64,000 bases of DNA, taken from the NCBI RefSeq assembly GCF_900044055.2, contig NZ_FCOX02000015.1:62001-126000 (forward strand), written 5' to 3'. Numbering within the stretch: the first letter of the stretch is position 1; each line of letters starts with the position of its first letter. The notes beneath the pieces are model-generated. The model was not told where the DNA came from and ran no database searches. It worked only from the letters and a program-made list of their open reading frames with translations. Positions 18,994 to 27,973 of this stretch are shown one piece after another. This DNA is from Caballeronia calidae. Lineage in GTDB: Bacteria > Pseudomonadota > Gammaproteobacteria > Burkholderiales > Burkholderiaceae. The translations under genes were made by a program, and so were the position numbers.

Positions 18994-19028
18994 CCCCGCG
19001 CATCCTTCGTAAAAGGCCACGTCTCGAC

Positions 19029-19268
19029 ATGGCCAAATCATCATTCACTCAGCGTCCGTCCTTTTCTGCCGCGAAATCACGTACCGGCAAACGCAGCGGC
19101 CCGATGCGCGGCTTCTTCGCGTTGCGCCATTCGCGGGACGAAATCGCGGCTCGCTGGAACGTCAGAGGCAGCGCGGCAGTGACGATCGCCATCGTGATTT
19201 GCGCTATCACCTGGGGCATGGTCAGCGGGCCGCTTGCGTGGCATCGGGTCCGCGTCTCGTATGGATGA
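19029..19268 (+). CDS. Possible small membrane protein (79 aa)
   Basis: An open frame divergent from bcsB encoding a basic N-terminus (MAKSSFTQRPSFSAAKSR) and one hydrophobic helix (VTIAIVICAITWGMV), ending shortly after it. A weak AAAGG lies 12 bases upstream. No known family is recognised. It could be a real single-pass membrane protein; the evidence is the composition and the basic-then-hydrophobic pattern. Confidence 0.38.
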   Translation: MAKSSFTQRPSFSAAKSRTGKRSGPMRGFFALRHSRDEIAARWNVRGSAAVTIAIVICAITWGMVSGPLAWHRVRVSYG

Positions 19269-19785
19269 GCACCGTCGTGCCGAGGGTTGGCGTGCGCGCC
19301 GCCTGCAATTGCCCGGAAAACGACCTGATCTTCCAGTGCATCAGACGGTATATCGGCACGGGATGGCGGATCTTTATGCTTGGTGGATTAAAAAAGTGAG
19401 CGGCCGAGAGGCATGAAAGATTGAGTTGATTCTCGTCAGAATTGCCTTGAAGCGTGTCCCGCAATGAATTCGAAACACGACGAGCCTTGGAAGCGCCCGA
19501 GCGCGTGGTGGCGAACTCGTCCTCAGCATCGCGGCGATCCATGCGCGTGGGGTGCTGTGCCCGACTTTGTCTATAGCCCTAAAGTGCGACGACTCCGCGC
19601 AAACGATTACCGTTGCAGTCGCGCTACACGCGCCTGGAATCACAATCTGGTCATCTTTATCACGATGATCAGTATGCTAAGGTGTGAGCGGTTTTCGGCA
19701 AATAAGAAGAATAAGTCGATTACCCAGTACGGACGTGCCTAAGCGCGCACGACCGATTGCTGATAGGGCTCTAGGTACGCTATAT
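19269..19785. other. Gene-poor spacer upstream of a terminator
   Basis: No convincing protein-coding frame. Several short overlapping frames on both strands are mutually exclusive and lack ribosome binding sites. Because a clear plus-strand terminator follows, a non-coding transcript could end here, but I see no recognised RNA family. Confidence 0.4.
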
Positions 19786-19787
19786 CG

Positions 19788-19812
19788 CCCCACCGCACGG
19801 TGGGGTTTTTTT
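19788..19812 (+). terminator. Intrinsic (rho-independent) terminator
   Basis: CCCCACC (19788-19794) pairs with GGTGGGG (19799-19805) around a GCAC loop and is followed at once by seven T residues on the plus strand. A textbook intrinsic terminator. The T-run exists only on the plus side, so it ends a rightward transcript whose start lies in the spacer at about 19.4-19.7 kb. Confidence 0.85.
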
Positions 19813-20086
19813 ATAAGGCGTTTCGCCCTCGTTAGGCGGTCTTATTCGCTTAGGCCGCGTTCTTCATGCTAGCAATGTAATGAGCGACGGCACACTTTTC
19901 AAATCTTCGCCTGGTGCTTCGCGGCCCTTGCGCATGCAAGCCAACCGCAGCGAATTTCTCGGCGCGACCCTAAGAATCGCCCTTCACGCAATAAGCCGTC
20001 TTTCGCTTTTGATAAGACGTGGCCATCGCAATGAGGGCAACCGTGCGTGGGTCGTCGCCCCACGCAAGGCCCCGGCCGAGGCGCCG

Positions 20087-20284
20087 ATGGATAAGCATCG
20101 TGTCAGGGCCATCTTTGCCGCGGCGGAGCTTGCCGCTGAGGCGACCGTCACGACCCAGTTTGGGCACTATGACGAGTTCGATCCGCAACATGGTGCCGCG
20201 TACGACAGGATTTTCTATAGCCTGCTGGCGAAGCGTTGTCCCGACGCGAACTTGGAAGATCTGTTGAAGATCCTGAATTCATAG
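20087..20284 (+). CDS. Possible small soluble protein (65 aa)
   Basis: From the ATG at 20087 (MDKHRVRAIFAAAEL) the frame encodes a compact, mostly helical 65-residue protein with typical third-position GC. The frame is open further upstream to a possible start at 19880, but that part has poor codon quality. No strong Shine-Dalgarno. I do not recognise a family. Either an orphan small gene or the tail of a decayed one. Confidence 0.38.
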   Translation: MDKHRVRAIFAAAELAAEATVTTQFGHYDEFDPQHGAAYDRIFYSLLAKRCPDANLEDLLKILNS

Positions 20285-20749
20285 GCGTCGATGCCTGTCT
20301 CGGGCTGTTCGCTGCATTGGCTATCGCCATGGCGTTGGACCTGTCGTGCCGCCGTCGCGGCGCGATGATTCGAAGCATTCCGCCGTTATGGACCAGAAGT
20401 CGGCGGAGAAGCTTATCAGGGCGCCTTTTTTCGATGCGTCGTCCGATCCAATCAGATTGAGCGCCAAGATATTCTCGTAAGAATTGCGCGACAGGAGCTT
20501 GAACATGACGCGGAATTCAGGCGCATCCTGCGTGCCCTTCGCCCGATCTCCATCCAGAAGTAAGCTCTGGAATCAGCCAGACAACCTCGTAGCTCCGGAA
20601 AGAGTAGAGCGCATCCGCAAAGGTTTGCTGACTAACATTCGGCCATCTTATTCGGCGATAAGATTCGGTCTGCGCGCGGATGTCGCACGACTGCTGCAGT
20701 CGTTATAAGCGTATGACCAGTCGCACAGCGTTTTGGCCGACGATTGTCG
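20285..20749. other. Intergenic stretch without supported genes
   Basis: About 465 bases between the small open frame and the end of the priming glycosyltransferase gene. Only short frames occur, with poor codon quality and no ribosome binding sites. No repeat or mobile-element motif was recognised. Confidence 0.4.
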
Positions 20750-22165
20750 CTAATAGGCGTTCTGATCCCCGAGCGTGCGCAGGGCGGTATAGAAAACAAT
20801 ACGCATATCAAGGGCGAACGACCAGTTCATTATGTAATAGAGATCGTGCTCGACCCGACGTTGCATCTTCTCGACCCGGTCGGTCTCGCCTCGAAACCCA
20901 TTCACCTGCGCCCATCCCGTGATTCCGGGTTTGATCCGATAGCGGTGAATATAGTTATTCACGATCTCCCGATATAGATCGTCGTGTTCAATGGCGTGCG
21001 GACGCGGACCCACCACCGACATCTCGCCACGCAAAACGTTAATGAATTGAGGTAACTCGTCCAGGCTCGTTCGACGGAGGAATGCCCCCACGCGCGTGAC
21101 ACGGGCATCACCGCGCACTGCTTGACGCACGCCTCCTGCACCGTTGCCATGTACTCGCATCGATCGGAACTTATAGATCTTGAAGGTCTGACCGTCAGCG
21201 CCCTTGCGGGTTTGAGTGAAAAGCACGGGACCCGGCGACGAGAGCTTGACTGCAATCGCAATGCAGGCAAGCAAAGGTGACAGGAAGATCAGGAGAAGAA
21301 ACGCAAACAGCTTATCAAATATCTCTTTCTTCAATAGCGCGTGCGGGGCCAATGGCGAAGCCGCGAGGTTGATCGCCGGCGTTCCGATCAGATCAACCAA
21401 TCCGCCATCGAAAAGTGCCATGCTCTGGACATCTGGAATCAGGCGAATATTGACGAGCTCGTGTCGAAACTCATTGACGAATCGCAAGATGGTCTTCTCT
21501 TCCGACAGCGGCAAGGCGAGCCAAAGCTCTTGAATCCCGCGCGCTCGAACTCGTCGAACGAAGTCCTGGAATTCCATGAAGACCTCGATGTCGCCGGTGC
21601 CGGGTCTGAACGTTGACTTTAGTGCCAGGACTGCGGCAGTACGAAATCCGGACCCAGGCGAGCTTGCAATCGTGGCGAGAACGCGCTGGCAATGCAAACC
21701 GTCACCCACAATCGCGACCTGACGCAGGCTCATTCCCTCGCGCCTCAACCGGCGTAGAACTGCATACATTGCAACCCGGAAGAAGATCAGCCCGCCTCCG
21801 GTGATGCCCGTCCAATACATCGCCCACAATCGCGAGACCGAACCGGTTCGATGCAGCATGAACACCAGAACGACACCCGCGATCTGCGTGACCAGCCACG
21901 CTAACGCAATGCGGGAGAAGAGGCGGTGTTTGGACCGGCCTCGCCACGATTGATAGCAACCGAATGAAGGGAAGAGGGCAAGCGAAACCGCTGCGACAAA
22001 CACAGTCAGAGCCAATTCGAATTCAGGCAGTTGCGCCTCTTCGAACCGAATCCGGAAGGCGAGTGCAGCGCCTGCGATCACTATTCCCGTGTCGATGATG
22101 CGCAGTAGTAGCGCCGCCAGGCTGAAAGGCTCCTGACGCGGAGCGGCCGTCTTGATTGAATTCAT
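20750..22165 (-). CDS. Undecaprenyl-phosphate sugar-1-phosphate transferase (WcaJ/WbaP type)
   Basis: A 471-residue polyprenyl-phosphate hexose-1-phosphate transferase that starts exopolysaccharide repeat units by moving a sugar phosphate (often glucose) onto undecaprenyl phosphate. Four N-terminal membrane helices, a CoA-binding-like middle domain (VAIVGDGLHCQRVL) and the C-terminal catalytic domain with its re-entrant helix, KFRSM, RVGAFLRRTSLDELPQ and the VVGPRPH motif. The length and architecture fit the WcaJ group. It is divergent from the regulator and the export/assembly genes that follow, and is the only priming enzyme seen in this locus. Confidence 0.94.
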   Translation of the reverse strand: MNSIKTAAPRQEPFSLAALLLRIIDTGIVIAGAALAFRIRFEEAQLPEFELALTVFVAAVSLALFPSFGCYQSWRGRSKHRLFSRIALAWLVTQIAGVVLVFMLHRTGSVSRLWAMYWTGITGGGLIFFRVAMYAVLRRLRREGMSLRQVAIVGDGLHCQRVLATIASSPGSGFRTAAVLALKSTFRPGTGDIEVFMEFQDFVRRVRARGIQELWLALPLSEEKTILRFVNEFRHELVNIRLIPDVQSMALFDGGLVDLIGTPAINLAASPLAPHALLKKEIFDKLFAFLLLIFLSPLLACIAIAVKLSSPGPVLFTQTRKGADGQTFKIYKFRSMRVHGNGAGGVRQAVRGDARVTRVGAFLRRTSLDELPQFINVLRGEMSVVGPRPHAIEHDDLYREIVNNYIHRYRIKPGITGWAQVNGFRGETDRVEKMQRRVEHDLYYIMNWSFALDMRIVFYTALRTLGDQNAY

Positions 22166-22595
22166 TTACGTAGCGACACAACTGAAAGACCCTCGAGCTC
22201 ATTCACTGAGGCGCTGTCGCTGTCTTCTCTGGCGTTTAAGTACTTCTGCGTGTCGACGAACTGCCCTCTTGCTTTCATGCCTTGTGTACTTTTAGTCATG
22301 GCAATGCTCGGAAACACAACTACGCGTCCAGCCTGTGCGAGACGAATCGAGTCTGAACGCGTAGTGATTAGCTGTAACAGTCAGTAATTCGGCGACGAAC
22401 TTATCGAAATAAATAGACCCTCACAAGTTGCCAAACGTTTGTCAGTTTGATAAGCGTTGCGAAAAGACGACGAACGATCATTCGGCTTGGTAGATTCCGA
22501 CGATCTTGTGTCGGATTCGGACGAATGGCGGACAAGCTGGCTGATTGAGACTATGATTCGCCACGAACAAAAACTGCCGAAGACAGTGGGCCAAC
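22166..22595. promoter_or_regulatory. Divergent promoter region of the exopolysaccharide locus
   Basis: A 430-base non-coding gap between the priming transferase and the AraC/GlxA-like regulator. It contains a perfect 9-base inverted repeat, ACTACGCGT (22319-22327) and ACGCGTAGT (22357-22365), whose 29-base loop holds a second small dyad (AGAC/GTCT). This may be a regulator site or a hairpin in a leader RNA. No coding frame is supported. Confidence 0.5.
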
Positions 22596-23597
22596 ATGGA
22601 AGGTTTTACCGATGGGCGCGGGGTATCTGAATTCAAGCGTGAGGTCGCAAAGCGTCCAGAAACGCAGCAGCGCGTGGCGATAGCTCTGTACGAGCACTTC
22701 TCTCTACTCGATGTCAGTGGGATAGCAGAGGTGTTCAATCTGGCGAACCGGTTGCATTCTTCGTCGGAACATGACTTCAGCATGTTCACCGTCAGCCTCT
22801 TGTCGACTCATGGCGGCGCCGTATCATCGACATCGGGCGTGCGCGTCTCTACGCATAGCTTCGATGCACGTTATGCATCTGGATTCGATGCGCTGTTTAT
22901 TGCCGGCGGCGTCGGAGCGACTGTAGCGGCGCAAGATGAGAGCACTCTGTCCTGGGTAAGGGATCTCTCGCGTGAAACGCGCCTGCTGTATGCGTGTGGG
23001 GAAGGGCGTCTGGTCTTGAACGCTGCTGGCATTCCAGCCGACGACATCCACCGACCTGATCCTGACGTTGAGGATCGTGAATCAGCAGCATTCATTTCGG
23101 TCCAAGCCCGCCTTAGAGCAATCGACGAACCTCTGTCGGTTGCACTGTCGTTCGTACAGGCATCGAACCATCAAACCGCTCGCCGCGTCGCTGATCGTTT
23201 GATGGCTCGATCCGAGGAGCCTGCCGAGCGCGCGTCGAACGAGACCGCGCTCGAACCCGTCAGCGACGCCATTCGTCATGCGGTTCAACGCATGCGCCAG
23301 GATTGCGAAAAGGTCATCACAGTATCCGAACTGGCTAGAACCGCAGCGATGAGTGAACGCAATTTTCTCCGTCGCTTCAAGGAGGAAATGCAGATGACGC
23401 CGTCTGAGTTTTTAACGACGGTGCGCCTCGAGAAAGCCTGTCATTTGCTCACGCGGAGGGAATTGCCGGTGGGCACAGTTGCTCGACGTTCAGGTTTTGG
23501 AGCCGGCGATCGACTTGCCAAAATCTTTCGGCAGCGGTTTGCTATGTCCCCTACGGAGTACCGGCTGGCGAGTCGGCGTACGTCGGGAACAAGCTGA
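22596..23597 (+). CDS. GlxA/FtrA-like AraC-family transcriptional regulator
   Basis: A 333-residue regulator with an N-terminal DJ-1/PfpI-like domain (residues about 25-190) that keeps the nucleophile-elbow style segment LLYACGEGRLVL, and a C-terminal AraC helix-turn-helix pair (ITVSELARTAAMSERNFLRR, then VGTVARRSGFGAGDRLAKIF). Such proteins sense small molecules through the DJ-1-like domain. The position at the head of the polysaccharide genes suggests it controls them. Start ATG at 22596; no perfect Shine-Dalgarno. A further ATG downstream is not needed because the first residues are charged and soluble. Confidence 0.88.
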   Translation: MEGFTDGRGVSEFKREVAKRPETQQRVAIALYEHFSLLDVSGIAEVFNLANRLHSSSEHDFSMFTVSLLSTHGGAVSSTSGVRVSTHSFDARYASGFDALFIAGGVGATVAAQDESTLSWVRDLSRETRLLYACGEGRLVLNAAGIPADDIHRPDPDVEDRESAAFISVQARLRAIDEPLSVALSFVQASNHQTARRVADRLMARSEEPAERASNETALEPVSDAIRHAVQRMRQDCEKVITVSELARTAAMSERNFLRRFKEEMQMTPSEFLTTVRLEKACHLLTRRELPVGTVARRSGFGAGDRLAKIFRQRFAMSPTEYRLASRRTSGTS

Positions 23598-23651
23598 ATC
23601 AACCGGTGCGTGTTTCTATCGTTTTGAATTGAAATATCGTGGCGATTGCAG

Positions 23652-23664
23652 ATAGGAATCCTAT
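23652..23664. promoter_or_regulatory. Short inverted repeat upstream of wza
   Basis: ATAGGA-A-TCCTAT is a perfect 6-base dyad around one base, located about 85-130 bases before the candidate wza starts in an AT-rich stretch. It could be an operator for the exopolysaccharide operon. No confident -35/-10 pair was found next to it. Confidence 0.3.
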
Positions 23665-23780
23665 TCAGCAAGTCGCGCGCAAGTTAAGTGAGTGGGAACG
23701 TGCCGCTTGGGAAGAGTTCTCACTTTGAGCCTACAAAGAGAAGACCTGTGTTCGACGTTTTAAAGATTTCCAGCGTGTGC

Positions 23781-24917
23781 ATGTCGCGCTTTAGGCGTGC
23801 GTTATCCCTTTCGTTGGCGTGCTCCATCGTTGTATTGGAGACGGGTTGCGCTGTCGCGCCCGGCATGGAAATACCGTCCGCGATGAAACACGAGAGCGAA
23901 TCCTTGTCGAGCGCACAACGCGCTAACGATGCTTCTGTTCCTATCACGGAAATAGATGCAAAAGTTGTGGCATTGCAAGCGAGTCGCACGGAAGCAGACA
24001 TTCAACGGGTAGCCGTCGATTTGGCTGGACCTGTTACCGCATACAAGATCGGACCTGCGGATGTTCTTCAGGTTATCGTATGGGACCATCCGGAACTCGC
24101 TGCGGCGCAGGGATCGCAGCCGACCGCGGCACCGCGTCCTGCAGATCCTCCACAAGGCGTGGTGGTGGATGAGGACGGGTACATTCAGTTTCCTTATGTC
24201 GGGCGACTAAAGGTTTCGGGGCTGAGTACGGGTGAGATCCAGACGCGCCTCAGAGCCGCACTCGCCGAATACTTTCGCTCTCCGCAAGTCACGGTAAGAA
24301 TCGCGTCGTTTCGTGCCCGAAGGGTGTTCGTCGACGGAGAGGTTCATGCGCCCGGCACGCAGCAACTCAATGACGTGCCGATGACCCTCATCGAAGCAAT
24401 CGGGCGTGCCGGAGGCTTCACACCGAATGCCGACAAGGCGCGCCTGGTGCTCGCAAGAGGCGGCCGGACGTATGCCGTCGACATTCCCGCGCTGTTGGCG
24501 CATGGAGAAGATCCCGCGAGTCTGATGCTCAGGAGCGGCGATGTCCTCCGGGTCATGTCCCGAGAGGAAAGCGGCGCATACGTCATGGGTGAGGTAGTCA
24601 AGCCGACGACGGCGATACCCAAGCCGGACGGAGTTCTCACGCTGGCAGACGCACTCTCGCAAGCCGGGAGCCTTAATGCGGCGACGTCCAATCCGCGTCA
24701 GTTGTACGTCGTTCGCGGCGCGAAGGGCGCGCAACCGGAAGTCTTTCACCTCGATGCCCGTTCGCCTGTAGCCATGGTGATGGCGGGTAGATTCAAGCTG
24801 CAACCCGATGACGTTGTTTATGTCGATGCGACGGATCTCGTTCGCGTGAATCGCGTGCTGACGCTCTTGCTTCCGGCTATCAATGCAGCACTTACGGGCG
24901 CGGTGGTGACGAAGTGA
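23781..24917 (+). CDS. wza: Wza/BceE-type outer-membrane polysaccharide export lipoprotein
   Basis: A 378-residue outer-membrane lipoprotein that forms the exit channel for capsule or exopolysaccharide. The signal peptide MSRFRRALSLSLACSIVVLE ends in a lipobox with Cys (LETGC). Then come the Poly_export domain (YKIGPADVLQVIVWDHPEL), two SLBB-type domains (RRVFVDGEVHAPGTQQL; SGAYVMGEVVKPTTAI) and the C-terminal amphipathic helix (VNRVLTLLLPAINAALTG) that builds the alpha-barrel. The start is a choice: ATG at 23781 gives the ideal signal peptide, while in-frame GTGs at 23748 (with AGAGAAG upstream) and 23688 are possible. It ends in a GTGA overlap with a partial copy of itself. Confidence 0.88.
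   Translation: MSRFRRALSLSLACSIVVLETGCAVAPGMEIPSAMKHESESLSSAQRANDASVPITEIDAKVVALQASRTEADIQRVAVDLAGPVTAYKIGPADVLQVIVWDHPELAAAQGSQPTAAPRPADPPQGVVVDEDGYIQFPYVGRLKVSGLSTGEIQTRLRAALAEYFRSPQVTVRIASFRARRVFVDGEVHAPGTQQLNDVPMTLIEAIGRAGGFTPNADKARLVLARGGRTYAVDIPALLAHGEDPASLMLRSGDVLRVMSREESGAYVMGEVVKPTTAIPKPDGVLTLADALSQAGSLNAATSNPRQLYVVRGAKGAQPEVFHLDARSPVAMVMAGRFKLQPDDVVYVDATDLVRVNRVLTLLLPAINAALTGAVVTK
24630..24917 (+). repeat. Tandem partial duplication, copy 1 (3' end of wza)
   Basis: The last 288 bases of wza, coding from GVLTLADALSQAG to the stop. Copy 2 follows after 2 bases at 24920-25207. By eye, protein identity is about 85 of 96 residues and most codon differences are silent. Confidence 0.9.
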
Positions 24918-25207
24918 TTGGAGTACTCACACTGGCGGACGCACTATCGCAAGCTGGCAGCCTGAATGCAGCCACATCCAATCCGCGTCAGTTATATGTC
25001 GTTCGTGGCGCAACGGACTTACAACCCGAAATTCTTTACCTTGATGCACGTTCTCCTGTAGCCATGGTGATAGCAGGCCGATTTAAGCTTCACCCCGATG
25101 ACGTTGTATATGTCGATGCGACCGATCTGGTTAGCGTGAATCGAGTGTTGACTCTTCTGCTTCCGGCGATTAATGCTGCACTGACTGGCGCGGTGGTGGC
25201 CAAGTGA
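24914..25207 (+). CDS. Stand-alone copy of the Wza C-terminal domain (97 aa)
   Basis: A 97-residue open frame nearly identical to the last 96 residues of Wza: end of the last SLBB domain plus the amphipathic C-terminal helix (VNRVLTLLLPAINAALTG). It starts at a GTG inside the wza stop (GTGA) and ends in a GTGA overlap with the phosphatase gene, so it can be translated by coupling. There is no signal peptide, which argues against export on its own. Differences from copy 1 are mostly silent (about 38 silent codons against about 10 changed residues by my count), suggesting selection or import from a related strain instead of simple decay. It may be expressed, or may be a scar of recombination. 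Confidence 0.75.
   Translation: MIGVLTLADALSQAGSLNAATSNPRQLYVVRGATDLQPEILYLDARSPVAMVIAGRFKLHPDDVVYVDATDLVSVNRVLTLLLPAINAALTGAVVAK
24920..25207 (+). repeat. Tandem partial duplication, copy 2
   Basis: 288 bases matching wza 24630-24917 with the same reading frame and the same GTGA overlap to the next gene. Many single-base differences, mostly at third codon positions. Confidence 0.9.
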
Positions 25208-25641
25208 TCACTAGCGTACTGATCGTGTGCATTGGAAACATATGTCGTAGTCCGATGGCTGCCGGTCTCTTGAAGGACAGACTTCCGCAACTCAGAGTGA
25301 AATCGGCTGGCCTCGGTGCGTTGATCGGGCATCAGGCGGATCGTCTCGCTCAAGATTTGCTATCCGAAAGAGGGATCGACATCTGGGCACACCGCGCACA
25401 ACCGCTTACTGAGGCACTTTGTGCGGATAGTGAGCTGATACTCGCAATGGATAAGTCTCAGAAATCTTCAATTGAGCAACGCTATCCCTTCACGCGGGGG
25501 AAAGTCTATCGGCTCGCGGAGTTCGACGGACTTGACATCTTTGATCCGTATCGTCAAGACCGCACTCGATTCGAGGCGTGCCTTGAGTTGATCGAGCGCG
25601 GGGTCGAGGCATGGTCCGCGCGCATAAAAGCACTGAATTGA
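25204..25641 (+). CDS. wzb: Low-molecular-weight protein tyrosine phosphatase (Wzb/BceD type)
   Basis: A 145-residue cytosolic phosphatase with the P-loop CX5R(S) as CIGNICRSP near residue 9 and the general acid Asp in DPYRQD near residue 118. In Wzx/Wzy systems this enzyme dephosphorylates the autokinase Wzc, allowing cycling that is needed for long polymer. GTG start at 25204 overlaps the stop of the duplicated wza tail. The next gene is the partner kinase. Normal length. Confidence 0.95.
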   Translation: MITSVLIVCIGNICRSPMAAGLLKDRLPQLRVKSAGLGALIGHQADRLAQDLLSERGIDIWAHRAQPLTEALCADSELILAMDKSQKSSIEQRYPFTRGKVYRLAEFDGLDIFDPYRQDRTRFEACLELIERGVEAWSARIKALN

Positions 25642-25697
25642 TCGGAACGTTCGAGGCTGGTGGATGAATCAGCTTCCTAGAAAAGAGAATTTAAAAA

Positions 25698-27962
25698 TTG
25701 GACAACAGCAACATCGTCAAGCGTCCCGACATGAGGGACGTTCAGGATGGTTCAAATAGGCCCGCTAAGGAGCAAGACGACGATATCGATCTCGTGACTT
25801 TCCTGGACACGGTCATGGCGAGTAAGAAATTGATCGTCTGCGTAGTCGCGACCTTCTTTGTTTCTGCCTGCATCTACGCATTCCTTGCGACGCCGGTGTA
25901 CCAAGCATCAATTCTGGTTCAAGTCGAGGACAACGTTGATTCATCCGCTAAGAGCTTGCTCGGCGACGTATCTTCGCTATTCAACGTTAAGTCGACCTCT
26001 GTCGGTGAAATCCAGATTCTTCAGTCCCGCATGATCATCGGTCAGGCTGCGGACAATCTCGCTCTTTATGTTGAGGCGAAGCCGCAGTACTTCCCAATAA
26101 TTGGTGGATGGATCGCTCGTCATTCCGATGCGTTGCCTGCGTGGAATGTGCTTCCCGGTGGCGGATATGCGTGGGGGAAGGAGCGGATTTCGGTCGCAGT
26201 CTTTGATGTCCCAAAATACTTCGAGGGCGACAAATTCACAGTCGTGGCGCTTCAGAACGGCAGCTATCGTTTGGAAGGAAGCGATCTGACTTCACCGATC
26301 GAAGCCGAGGTTGGAAAGTTAAGCACGATCGCGATGCCTCGTGGAGATGTCCGGATCCTTGTCGATAAGATCGACGGCTCAGCGGGTACGCGCTTCTCGC
26401 TTAAGCGTTACGCTCGTCTAAAGACCATCTCAGATCTCCAGGACGCCGTGAAGGTCGTTGAACAGGGAAAGGATTCCAACGTCATCTCCGCGACGTGGGA
26501 GGACACAGACGCCGAACGCGTATCTCTGACCATGAATGAGATCGCTCGCCTGTATCTGAAACAAAATGTAGAGCGCAAGGCCGCCGAGGCTCAGAAGTCG
26601 CTCGATTTCCTAAACGGACAGATTCCCACATTTAGGAAGCAGTTGGAGACGGCAGAGCGGCGCTACAACGAAATGCGGACCAGGTCCGGATCAATCGATC
26701 TGGATGCGGAAGGGAGAATCATGCTCCAGCAGTCCACCGACATCGAAACCAAGATGCTGGACCTGACGCAACGTCGAATCGCACTCCTCGCGAACCTTTC
26801 GGAGCGACACCCCGAGGTTCTAGCTCTCAACGAACAGATCGGCGCGCTCAACGAACAAAGCGCGAAACTCAAGCACAAAGTCGCTCTGCTGCCGGACCGA
26901 GAGCAAGAGATTGTACGGTTGACGCGAGACGTTCAAGTTGACACGAATCTGTATACGGCCCTTCTGAGCAACGTACAGCAACTCGAGTTGCTTAAGGCAG
27001 GTAAGGTGGGGAACGTTCGCCTGCTCGATAGCGCGGTTGTGCCTGACGATCCGGTTAAGCCCAAAAAGGCGATCGTGATCCTGGCGTCTATCTTCGCAGG
27101 ACTGTTTGTAGCTGTTGCGCTCGCGTTCCTTCGTCGTGTGTTGTATGACGGCGTGAGCGACGCGCATGAAATCGAAACTCACGCAGGCTTGCCTGTTTAT
27201 GCTGTCGTTCCGTTCATGGACGGTGAGGACCAGTCGAAGCCCTCTCGTGGTGGAACGAAGCTCCTCCAAGCCGTTGCCAACCCGGAAGAACCCGCCATTG
27301 AGAGTCTTCGAAGCTTCAGAACCGCGTTGCAATTCGCGATGCTTGAATCGAACAATAATCTCGTTTTGTTGACCGGTTCGGCGCCGGGAGTGGGAAAGTC
27401 ATTTATCTCGGCAAATCTCGCCGCGGTACTTGCATCAGGAGGAAAGCGCGTCTTGCTGATCGACTGCGATTTGCGAGCGGGCCGGCTTCATCAATACTTC
27501 GGAGGTTCTCGCGCCCCCGGTTTCTCTGATCTCATTGCAGGTAGGCTCGAAGCACAGCAGGTCATTAGAAAAGAGGTGGCGGGTGACTTCGATTTTGTTT
27601 CAACAGGAACGTTTCCACCGAATCCGGCGGAACTGCTGCTTTCTGAACGGCTGAAGACCGTGCTAGGTACGTTCTCTAAGCAATATGACATCGTGCTGAT
27701 CGACTCGGCCCCTATTTTGGCTGTGGCCGACACCATCAACGTCGCATCTGTGGTTGGAACGACCTTCCTGGTCGCTCGCGCCGGGAAAACACGGGTTGGC
27801 GAACTCGTCGAGTGCAGAAAGCGGCTCGCTCAAAACGGTGTGCAAGTAAGAGGATCCATCTTGAATGGTATGCGCTCCCGAACCGGACGTTATGGTTATG
27901 GCGACAAATATGGGATGTATCGCTACACCACCTATAAATATGGGCCGAGAAACGGCGACTAA
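25698..27962 (+). CDS. wzc: Wzc/BceF-type tyrosine autokinase and chain-length regulator
   Basis: A 754-residue inner-membrane BY-kinase. An N-terminal Wzz domain is flanked by two membrane helices (about 45-65 and 455-475), with a periplasmic coiled-coil region containing the GNVR-like part. The cytosolic kinase has Walker A GSAPGVGKS (about 560), Walker A' LLIDCDLRAGR and Walker B IVLIDSAPI. The tail is rich in tyrosines (RYGYGDKYGMYRYTTYKYG), the usual autophosphorylation cluster. The start appears to be TTG at 25698 with AAAAGAGAA upstream; an ATG at 25731 lacks a ribosome site. It works with Wza for export and with Wzb for cycling. Confidence 0.94.
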   Translation: MDNSNIVKRPDMRDVQDGSNRPAKEQDDDIDLVTFLDTVMASKKLIVCVVATFFVSACIYAFLATPVYQASILVQVEDNVDSSAKSLLGDVSSLFNVKSTSVGEIQILQSRMIIGQAADNLALYVEAKPQYFPIIGGWIARHSDALPAWNVLPGGGYAWGKERISVAVFDVPKYFEGDKFTVVALQNGSYRLEGSDLTSPIEAEVGKLSTIAMPRGDVRILVDKIDGSAGTRFSLKRYARLKTISDLQDAVKVVEQGKDSNVISATWEDTDAERVSLTMNEIARLYLKQNVERKAAEAQKSLDFLNGQIPTFRKQLETAERRYNEMRTRSGSIDLDAEGRIMLQQSTDIETKMLDLTQRRIALLANLSERHPEVLALNEQIGALNEQSAKLKHKVALLPDREQEIVRLTRDVQVDTNLYTALLSNVQQLELLKAGKVGNVRLLDSAVVPDDPVKPKKAIVILASIFAGLFVAVALAFLRRVLYDGVSDAHEIETHAGLPVYAVVPFMDGEDQSKPSRGGTKLLQAVANPEEPAIESLRSFRTALQFAMLESNNNLVLLTGSAPGVGKSFISANLAAVLASGGKRVLLIDCDLRAGRLHQYFGGSRAPGFSDLIAGRLEAQQVIRKEVAGDFDFVSTGTFPPNPAELLLSERLKTVLGTFSKQYDIVLIDSAPILAVADTINVASVVGTTFLVARAGKTRVGELVECRKRLAQNGVQVRGSILNGMRSRTGRYGYGDKYGMYRYTTYKYGPRNGD

Positions 27963-27973
27963 AGGAAGCAAGG

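Noticed and set aside
19222-19643. Two minus-strand frames in the spacer
   Set aside because: They overlap each other in different frames, have no ribosome sites and no recognisable domain.
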